Shown here: positions 22,109 through 27,709 of the stretch, piece by piece | Layout: every line of letters begins with the position of its first letter | Position numbering within the stretch: the stretch's first letter is position 1 | DNA from: DATFML01 sp964571225 | GTDB taxonomy: Bacteria > Pseudomonadota > Gammaproteobacteria > DATFLG01 | DNA length: 27,709 nucleotides | Direction of reading: 5' to 3' | Assembly: GCA_964571225.1 (NCBI GenBank) | Contig: CAZNBB010000042.1 | Span: 1 to 27,709, forward strand | Program-made: the position numbers and the translations under genes | The notes under the pieces: model-generated | The model's input: only the letters and a program-made list of their open reading frames with translations | Database searches by the model: none | What the model was told of the DNA's origin: nothing

Positions 22109-23779
22109 ATGATGGAACCTAGGGGCGGAGATGGCGGCAGGCCGGTCCGTTCGACGCGTCTTGCCCGCACGCTACGAACGGTGGCCCTGGTGGTCGCCGT
22201 TGTCGGGTCGATGCTCAACATCCGGTCGGCGCTGGCACAGCAGCCATCCCATGACTCGGTGGCCGTGGTCCTGCTGATGGACAGCTCCGGCAGCATGCTC
22301 AAGACCGACCCCCACCGGCTCCGGGTCCCGGCTGCCAAGCTGTTGATGGCCCTGCTGAGCCCGGCGGACCGGGTCGGGCTGATCAGCTTCAGCGACAACG
22401 GCTACCCGGTGCTGCATCTCACCGCTGCCGGCCTTGCGCACAAGAAGCCGCTGTTCGCCGCGGCCGACAAGGTGTCGTCCAAGGGGGCGTATACGAATCT
22501 GTACGCGGCGTTGGCACAGGGGCAGCTCATGCTGCAGAACGAGGCGCCCCCCGGCATGCGCAAGATTCTCGTGCTCATGTCGGACGGCAAGATGGATGTG
22601 GGCAACGCAACGCGCGACCGCACCCTGACTCGTCGTCTTTCCAGGCAACTGCTTGCCAACCTCAAGCAGAATCACATCGAGGTTTACAGCATCGCGTTCA
22701 CCGCGGCATCGGATACGGCACTGCTGAAGACCATTGCGACCCGCACCGGCGGGCTTTTTCAGCTGGCCCGCAACGACCGGGACCTGCACAAGGTGTTCAG
22801 CAACATCTTCGAGAGCACCAAGCATCCGGATATGCTGCCCATCCACGGGGGGCGCTTTCTCGTGGACTCCGCCGTCAAGGAGGTCACCATCGTGGCTTCC
22901 AAGAAGAACGGCAGCACCAAGATCGCATTGCGCGACCCGGCGGGGCACGACCACACGGCAGCGATGGCCGGTGACGGGCTGCGTTGGTTCGTTTCAGACG
23001 GTTTCGACATGATCACGCTGCCTCACCCCATGGCAGGCTCGTGGCAGATACTCGCCAGCACCGGTGGTGACAGGGCGTACGTGATAACCAATCTCGGTCT
23101 CAAGACGAACCTGAAGGACAGTGCGGTGGCGAGCGGGACGTCCACTCTGGCCGAAGCCTGGCTCAGTCGGGGCAACAAGGTGATCAAAACGCCTCCGTTG
23201 CTCGAGAATACGCACTTTCTGGTTCAGGACGTACTGCCGGATGGAAAGGTTTCCCAAGTGACTCTTTTCGACACGGGCGACTACGGAGATCGGGTGGCTC
23301 ACGATGCGGTGTTCAGTCACGACCTCCATCTGCAACAGCCCGGGTTGCACAAATTGCGCATCATCGCCAAGAGCGCGACCTTCGAGCGCGAGCAGAACGT
23401 GCTCGTCCAGGTCGAGGCCCCGCCGCCCGGCAAGGCGACGAATCCGTCGCAACCGACCACGGAAGTCGCCGCGGCCGCCAAGCCCGCGCCGGAAGCACAC
23501 GCGCAGCCTGCCCCGGCGCCCAAGCCAGCGGTCGCCAAAGCCGAGCCTAAGACCAAGGCCAAGCCTGTGGCGGCAAAGAAACAGGCCAAAGCAGACACAG
23601 ACCCGGCGCCCGCCCCCACGCCGGCAGCCCACGGCAGTCCCATGGTCCGGATCGTTGTGGCATTCGTGGCGGTCAACACGCTGTTGCTGTTCGGGCTGCT
23701 GGGCTTCGCCTGGTGGCGTAACCGCCCCAAGAAAACGACGGCCGCCGGGGATGCGGAGGCTGACGATGGACCGGCTTAG
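22109..23779 (+). CDS. Membrane-anchored von Willebrand factor A domain protein
   Basis: A 556-residue protein. I chose the ATG at 22109, with GGAAGG about eight bases upstream. The N-terminus has a basic stretch, then a hydrophobic segment (about 24-43) ending in ALA, so it is exported. A von Willebrand A domain follows: VAVVLLMDSSGSM at 51-63 gives the metal-ion-dependent adhesion site (D58, S60, S62), with AYTNLYAAL supplying the conserved Thr and LVLMSDGKMD the final Asp. A second beta-rich region follows to about residue 435, then a Pro/Ala/Lys-rich linker (about 440-505), a single membrane helix (about 514-536) and a short acidic cytoplasmic tail. The adhesive domain thus faces the periplasm. 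The coiled-coil gene starts 32 bases after its stop. The partner and ligand are unknown. Confidence 0.85.
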   Translation: MMEPRGGDGGRPVRSTRLARTLRTVALVVAVVGSMLNIRSALAQQPSHDSVAVVLLMDSSGSMLKTDPHRLRVPAAKLLMALLSPADRVGLISFSDNGYPVLHLTAAGLAHKKPLFAAADKVSSKGAYTNLYAALAQGQLMLQNEAPPGMRKILVLMSDGKMDVGNATRDRTLTRRLSRQLLANLKQNHIEVYSIAFTAASDTALLKTIATRTGGLFQLARNDRDLHKVFSNIFESTKHPDMLPIHGGRFLVDSAVKEVTIVASKKNGSTKIALRDPAGHDHTAAMAGDGLRWFVSDGFDMITLPHPMAGSWQILASTGGDRAYVITNLGLKTNLKDSAVASGTSTLAEAWLSRGNKVIKTPPLLENTHFLVQDVLPDGKVSQVTLFDTGDYGDRVAHDAVFSHDLHLQQPGLHKLRIIAKSATFEREQNVLVQVEAPPPGKATNPSQPTTEVAAAAKPAPEAHAQPAPAPKPAVAKAEPKTKAKPVAAKKQAKADTDPAPAPTPAAHGSPMVRIVVAFVAVNTLLLFGLLGFAWWRNRPKKTTAAGDAEADDGPA

Positions 23780-23811
23780 GACAGCGTGCAGCCACACGGT
23801 GGAGTGACGGC

Positions 23812-24960
23812 ATGGTCAAGTTGGACATCCTCATCGTGCTCTTTGGGCTCGAGCTGCTGCTGGTGCTCTCGGGCTTGTGTGGATTCCTCTGGTTCCGGGG
23901 GCGCAAGTTGGCGCGGGCCCTGGCCAGGGCCCGCAGAACACCCCCGCCTGCGCCGGTTGCGGCGCCGGTCGAGGAGCGCTCTTACGCAAGCTTCCTGAAC
24001 GCGGAACTGACCCGTTCAGCGCAACTGGTGACGGAGGTGGTGGAGCCCCCGGGCGGCGCGGACGGCGAACCGCAACAGCAGGAGGACGCCCCGCCGTCGA
24101 ACGAGCAGGAGAACGCCTCGGCAGAGGACCAGGGCGAGAACGATCTGTTGGCTGTCCGAGAGGCGTTTCTGCAGACGGAATTGGCGGCTCAGGATGCCGG
24201 GGACGACAACGACATATACAGGCAACGCCTGCTCGACGGGTTGAAGGCGATTCAGTGGCCGGGTGCCGGCAGCGACGCTGCCGGCGCGACGAAGCTGAGT
24301 CGGCGCTACGAAGAGGAACTGGCCCGGCTGCGCGCGGTGATCGGCAACCAACACGAAATCATGCGGGAACTGGAGAGTATCGTCACCGCCAACGTCGGAA
24401 CCGACGAGACGGCGGACGAAGCCCGCCGCAAACTTGAGCTGTGGGAACAGCAGGCAGCGGAGCTCGAACGCTGCGTGGGCGTGCTCGAGATGGAGAACAA
24501 GCGCCTGAGGACCGAACACAGCGGACAGGCAGGCGAGTCGCCCCCTACCGAGCCGAGCGCGGAAGTACCCGAGGAGGACGATCAGCTCCGCTCCCTGATC
24601 GGCAGTCAGCAGGAGACTATCAACCAGCTGCACCAACTCGTTCAGGGCCTGGTGCCGGAAGCGGAGAAGGCCAAGAAGCTGACCGACATCATCGGACGTA
24701 TCGAGCGCGCCAACCAGGAGCTCAATACCTGCGTAGTCGTTCTGGAAGACGAAAACGATCTGCTGCGCGGCCGGGTCCAGGAACTCGAAGCGAGCGTTCC
24801 CGCGCAGGCACCCGAGAGTCAGTCGCAGTCCGGCAGAATCGATGAACTGGAGGCGGAAATCCAGTTCAAGGATGCCGCCATCGAGGAACTCCAGCAGCAG
24901 TACCAGTCCCTGGAAAGCAAGTATGCCTCCCTCAAGGGAAAAGACGCGGAGACCGGCTGA
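23812..24960 (+). CDS. Membrane-anchored coiled-coil protein with internal duplication
   Basis: A 382-residue protein of no recognised family. Residues 4-28 form one membrane helix; the basic RGRKLARALARARR stretch right after predicts a cytoplasmic C-terminal part. Then come a Pro/Ala-rich linker, an acidic low-complexity stretch (80-112), and long coiled coil from about 160 to the end. Two segments are related: 173-233 (LRAVIGNQHEIMREL to CVGVLEMENKRLR) and 259-319 (LRSLIGSQQETINQL to CVVVLEDENDLLR). In both the Gly-type IGxQ and the cysteine (C221, C307) are 44 residues apart, so the unit has a period of 86 residues. The two genes are an apparent operon, so the VWA protein outside and this coiled coil inside may form a transmembrane scaffold or sensor. 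Enzymatic motifs are absent. Confidence 0.82.
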   Translation: MVKLDILIVLFGLELLLVLSGLCGFLWFRGRKLARALARARRTPPPAPVAAPVEERSYASFLNAELTRSAQLVTEVVEPPGGADGEPQQQEDAPPSNEQENASAEDQGENDLLAVREAFLQTELAAQDAGDDNDIYRQRLLDGLKAIQWPGAGSDAAGATKLSRRYEEELARLRAVIGNQHEIMRELESIVTANVGTDETADEARRKLELWEQQAAELERCVGVLEMENKRLRTEHSGQAGESPPTEPSAEVPEEDDQLRSLIGSQQETINQLHQLVQGLVPEAEKAKKLTDIIGRIERANQELNTCVVVLEDENDLLRGRVQELEASVPAQAPESQSQSGRIDELEAEIQFKDAAIEELQQQYQSLESKYASLKGKDAETG

Positions 24961-24978
24961 AGCATCCGGCGGTCAGGT

Positions 24979-25716
24979 TTAGCGGCCGTCGCCTTGCAGA
25001 TAGCTGTTCAGCAGCTGGGCGTCCTTGACCGCGAAGCCGCTCTCCGCATTGGCGAAGAAGACGAAAACCCGGTTTCCTTTCCGCTGCCAGTTGGCGACCC
25101 GGGTGGCCCACCCGCGCAATGCGGTCGCGCCGTAGCGTCCACCACCGGCGGGCGCCGGCCCCGGCAGGCGTGCATAGACGAATTTCCCCGAGGCCGATGG
25201 CAGCTCGGCCCTCGCGTCCCTGTCTCGAACGCACACTGTTGCGCCGAATTCCCCCAGCAGATCGTAGATTTCCCGCCGGTGCCATTGAGGATCCGGCAGG
25301 GTGAAGGCATATTGCCTGTCATGAGGCAGGGCGGCCAGCAGGCGCGACAGGCGATCACCCATGGGCGGCAAGCCGGCCGGCAGCTCGATCAATAGCGCGG
25401 CAAGCTGTTCCTCCAGGGGCTCGAGCGCCTGCAGCAGCGGGGCCAGCGCGTCTTCGGGATGGCGTGAACAGGCCTTCTGGGCCAGCGTGTGCGACACTCT
25501 GGCCGCAAACCGGAAGTCGGAAGACACGCTGGCCCGCCAGCGCGCCGTCTGCGTGCGGCTGGGGATAGTGTGGGACACCTCCAACTCGACGGCGCTGAAG
25601 CGGGTGGCATAGTGGCCCAGGCGCTCCTCGACAGTCAGTCCCGCCGGGAGGACACGGGGGTTCCACTGGGGATTGTGCCAGCCGCATGTGCCGACGTACG
25701 CGGCGACAGCCGTCAT
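24979..25716 (-). CDS. DUF72 (YecE-type) domain protein
   Basis: A 245-residue protein of the DUF72/YecE family, a TIM-barrel-like fold of unknown function, widely spread in bacteria. The N-terminus VGTCGWHNPQWNPRVLP is typical (conserved GTxGW), followed by RLGHYATRFSAVELEVSHTIPS and FRFAARVSHTLAQK, the usual conserved blocks, and VFVFFANAESGFAVKDAQLL near the C-terminus. I chose the ATG at 25716 so the conserved GTCGW lies at residues 9-13; an upstream open frame to 26091 overlaps the lipoprotein gene and has no family character. The upstream lipoprotein gene ends 19 bases before this start, so the two are probably one operon, though a functional link is not apparent. Confidence 0.88.
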   Translation of the reverse strand: MTAVAAYVGTCGWHNPQWNPRVLPAGLTVEERLGHYATRFSAVELEVSHTIPSRTQTARWRASVSSDFRFAARVSHTLAQKACSRHPEDALAPLLQALEPLEEQLAALLIELPAGLPPMGDRLSRLLAALPHDRQYAFTLPDPQWHRREIYDLLGEFGATVCVRDRDARAELPSASGKFVYARLPGPAPAGGGRYGATALRGWATRVANWQRKGNRVFVFFANAESGFAVKDAQLLNSYLQGDGR

Positions 25717-25735
25717 GGGTTCGTTGGCCAGGGGT

Positions 25736-26221
25736 TCATTGATAACGTCCGCCGCCCGCAAATCGTCGATGCCAATAGGGCGCGTCGAGAGAGGCCGTCG
25801 TGACCCGGCTGCCTCGGTCCGGCGCATGGATGAATCGTCCCCGACCGATGTAGATTCCCACATGGGACACTGACCGGCCATGAATGCGGAAGAATACCAG
25901 ATCTCCGGGCCGCAGGCGGCGCACGTGCACTGCGTGGCGATATTGCTGGCGTACTGTGCGCGGAATCCGGATGCCGGCATGGGCGTAGCTGTAGTGGGTG
26001 AGGCCGCTGCAATCGAAGCCGGACGGGCTGTCGCCGCCGTAGCGGTAGGGGTGCCCCAGCATGCGGTGGGCGGTGGTGACAATGGCCGCACGGGTCGGCA
26101 CCACCTGGCGGACCGGCGGGGTGGAACAGCCGCCCATCAACGCCGCCGTCAGGGCGGCGAACACAAGCAGGACCAGCGTGCGCCCGCAGGCGCCGGTGCT
26201 TCGGTGCAAGTGGATTGTCAT
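25736..26221 (-). CDS. NlpC/P60 family lipoprotein (cell-wall endopeptidase)
   Basis: A 161-residue lipoprotein of the NlpC/P60 cysteine peptidase family, which cleaves stem peptides in peptidoglycan. A signal sequence (about 10-31) ends in ALMGGC, putting the lipid-bearing cysteine at C32. The catalytic site is readable: C71 in SGFDCSGLT, H120 in VSHVGIYIG and H132 in FIHAPD. PYRYGGDSP and RPGDLVFF are conserved family blocks. The overall size suits Spr/NlpC-type enzymes. The first gene of a minus-strand pair, it is divergent from the antiporter gene across 145 bases. A membrane location (inner face of the outer membrane) is expected from the lipoprotein signal. Confidence 0.93.
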   Translation of the reverse strand: MTIHLHRSTGACGRTLVLLVFAALTAALMGGCSTPPVRQVVPTRAAIVTTAHRMLGHPYRYGGDSPSGFDCSGLTHYSYAHAGIRIPRTVRQQYRHAVHVRRLRPGDLVFFRIHGRSVSHVGIYIGRGRFIHAPDRGSRVTTASLDAPYWHRRFAGGGRYQ

Positions 26222-26366
26222 TGATCATCCCGGTTGCATCCGGCGCAATCAGTGTACGCAGGCGCACTGCCCGTTTCCAGGAACCCGGTCACGTCCCGTG
26301 CATCGCCCGGGCGCCGCGTGTAGGCTTGGGGATAACGGGTTCCGGCCTTACCGGCTTTGTGCGGGC

Positions 26367-27709
26367 ATGATGCGAAGACCTCTGTTGCTGGTGTTCCTGG
26401 CGGTCCTGAGCTGCAACGCGTGGGCCGCCGGCGGCGCTGTTCACAGTGATCCCATTGCACCGGTGATCCTCGGCGTCACCGGCATCCTGCTGTTCGCCCT
26501 GGCCGGGCGTTACGGGGCGCGCAAGCTGGGTCAGCCATCGGTGCTGGGCGAGCTGGTGGTGGGCGTCATCATCGGCAACGTTCTGTACTACTTCGGATTC
26601 GATTTCATCGTAGTTCTGCGGGAAGGAACCGCGGTGTTCGATATGCTGGGCCGCATGCTGGACGGCGTCCCCCTGACCGAGGCCGCCCGGCAAAGCATAG
26701 GCCAGCCGTCCTACCATCAGGTGCTCGCCGCCCTGGACGGACCCCACGGGGGCGATCTGCTGCAGGTGGCCCAGACGGTGGACGTTTTTTCACGCTACGG
26801 TGTGATCTTCCTGCTGTTCCTGGTGGGTCTGGAGACCAGTGTCGAGGAAATGCGCAGCGTGGGATTCGATTCCCTGCGGGTGGCCGTTCTCGGGGTGGCG
26901 GCACCGTTTCTGCTTGGCTTCTACGCGGCGCGCCTGCTGATGCCCGAGTTGAGCGTCAACGTGGACCTGTTCGTGGCGGCCACGTTGGGGGCGACCAGCG
27001 TGGGCATCACTGCGCGGGTATTGCAGGATATGGGATGGCTGCGCTCTCAGGTTGCCCATGTAATTCTGGGCGCGGCGGTCATCGACGACGTGCTGGGCCT
27101 GGTCATGCTGGCCATCGTATCGGGAATCGTGGTGTCCGGCGGCGTCGAGCTCGGCGGCATCGTCCATGTCGTGGTGCTGTCGGCACTGTTCCTGGTGGGT
27201 GCCTTCGTGCTCGGTCCCTATTTCTTGAGCGGCACGATCTGGCTGTTGCGGCGCCTGGATATCGTCGAAGCCAAGATCTTCATTTCGTTTCTGTTCGTCA
27301 TGGTGTTGGCGTGGCTGGCCAACCTGGCGGGACTGGCAACCATCGTGGGCGCGTTCACGGCCGGACTCATTCTCCACGACGCCTATTTCAAGCATTGGGG
27401 CAACCACGAGGAGCACCGTTTCCGGATCAAGGACCTGATTGCACCCCTGGAAGCGATTCTGGTGCCGATCTTCTTCGTGCTTATGGGCATTCAGGTCAAG
27501 CTCGAAACCTTCCTGGACTGGCATGTGATCGCCATGGCCGGCGGGTTGCTGGTGGCCGCGGTGGCCGGCAAGATTGTCAGCGGCCTCGGTGCCGGGCGCG
27601 ATTGCAACCGACTCGCGGTCGGGCTGGGCATGATGCCGCGCGGCGAGGTCGGCCTGATCTTCGCGTCCATCGGCAAGAGTCTGGGGGTGATCAGCGCGTC
27701 GCTGTTTTC
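26367..27709 (+). CDS. CPA2-type cation/proton antiporter (truncated at window end)
   Basis: A multi-spanning antiporter running off the right edge after 447 complete codons. The start ATG at 26367 is followed by a second ATG. Residues 1-21 resemble a cleaved signal peptide ending in WAA, then hydrophobic helices follow. GQPSVLGELVVGVIIG (55-70) is the conserved first-helix block of Kef/NapA-type antiporters, FLVGLE (151-156), GATSVGITARVLQ (208-220), and the ion-binding pair D240-D241 in AAVIDDVLGLV. GMMPRGEVGLIFA near residue 425 is the classic late-helix motif. A hydrophilic insert of about 60 residues (80-138) lies between the first and second conserved helices, in the periplasm by the likely topology. 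Role: sodium or potassium/proton exchange in pH and salt homeostasis. No TrkA domain can be judged because the end is missing. Confidence 0.9.
   Translation, partial: MMRRPLLLVFLAVLSCNAWAAGGAVHSDPIAPVILGVTGILLFALAGRYGARKLGQPSVLGELVVGVIIGNVLYYFGFDFIVVLREGTAVFDMLGRMLDGVPLTEAARQSIGQPSYHQVLAALDGPHGGDLLQVAQTVDVFSRYGVIFLLFLVGLETSVEEMRSVGFDSLRVAVLGVAAPFLLGFYAARLLMPELSVNVDLFVAATLGATSVGITARVLQDMGWLRSQVAHVILGAAVIDDVLGLVMLAIVSGIVVSGGVELGGIVHVVVLSALFLVGAFVLGPYFLSGTIWLLRRLDIVEAKIFISFLFVMVLAWLANLAGLATIVGAFTAGLILHDAYFKHWGNHEEHRFRIKDLIAPLEAILVPIFFVLMGIQVKLETFLDWHVIAMAGGLLVAAVAGKIVSGLGAGRDCNRLAVGLGMMPRGEVGLIFASIGKSLGVISASLF

Noticed and set aside
26289..27524. Two minus-strand frames opposite the antiporter
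   Set aside because: They are rich in His and Gln and are antisense to a continuous antiporter frame that runs off the window edge.

Overview
The window looks like a GC-rich gammaproteobacterial chromosome segment. The DAHP synthase is close to the enterobacterial AroG type, and tpm, DUF1488, DUF72/YecE and a VPLPA-type sorting signal all fit that group. A Chromatiales or Ectothiorhodospiraceae-like relative is a guess only. I see no tRNA, rRNA, insertion sequence, phage gene or CRISPR array. Almost all of it is coding.

Layout. (1) 15-4032, plus strand: a family 2 glycosyltransferase, a membrane-anchored sulfatase-fold enzyme with a threonine at the nucleophile position, and an exported trypsin-like protease. 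This looks like the edge of an exopolysaccharide/exosortase locus. (2) 4060-6570, minus strand: three secreted proteins with C-terminal exosortase signals, two PEP-type and one VPLPA-type. A near-consensus sigma-54 promoter sits before the VPLPA gene, a weaker one before the outermost PEP gene, and a strong intrinsic terminator ends the two-gene unit. (3) 6571-8908: an AT-rich divergent spacer, a methyltransferase and a convergent short-chain dehydrogenase. (4) 8945-14650: carbon metabolism. Transketolase and class I aldolase lie on the minus strand, divergent from DAHP synthase and thiopurine methyltransferase. Transketolase supplies erythrose 4-phosphate, a DAHP synthase substrate. (5) 14715-16309: small poorly known proteins, including a PAS protein with a zinc-type cysteine module and a GTG start. 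(6) 16481-19922: a tight three-gene operon of a CapK/PaaK-like adenylating enzyme, an alpha/alpha-toroid protein and a formyltransferase, probably for polysaccharide or small-molecule tailoring. (7) 20064-21825: an APC permease, then a perfect 10+2+10 palindrome and a small orphan protein. (8) 22109-24960: a membrane-anchored von Willebrand A protein followed by a membrane-anchored cytoplasmic coiled-coil protein with an internal 86-residue duplication. (9) 24979-26221, minus strand: an NlpC/P60 lipoprotein and a DUF72 protein. (10) 26367 to the end: a truncated CPA2-type cation/proton antiporter.

The least explained parts are the VWA/coiled-coil pair, the adenylase/toroid/formyltransferase operon and the palindrome at 21481-21502. 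The exosortase regulon with sigma-54 sites follows known biology, but these sites and targets can be read directly here. Exosortase, PrsK/PrsR and the core polysaccharide genes are not in the window; they probably lie upstream of position 1.
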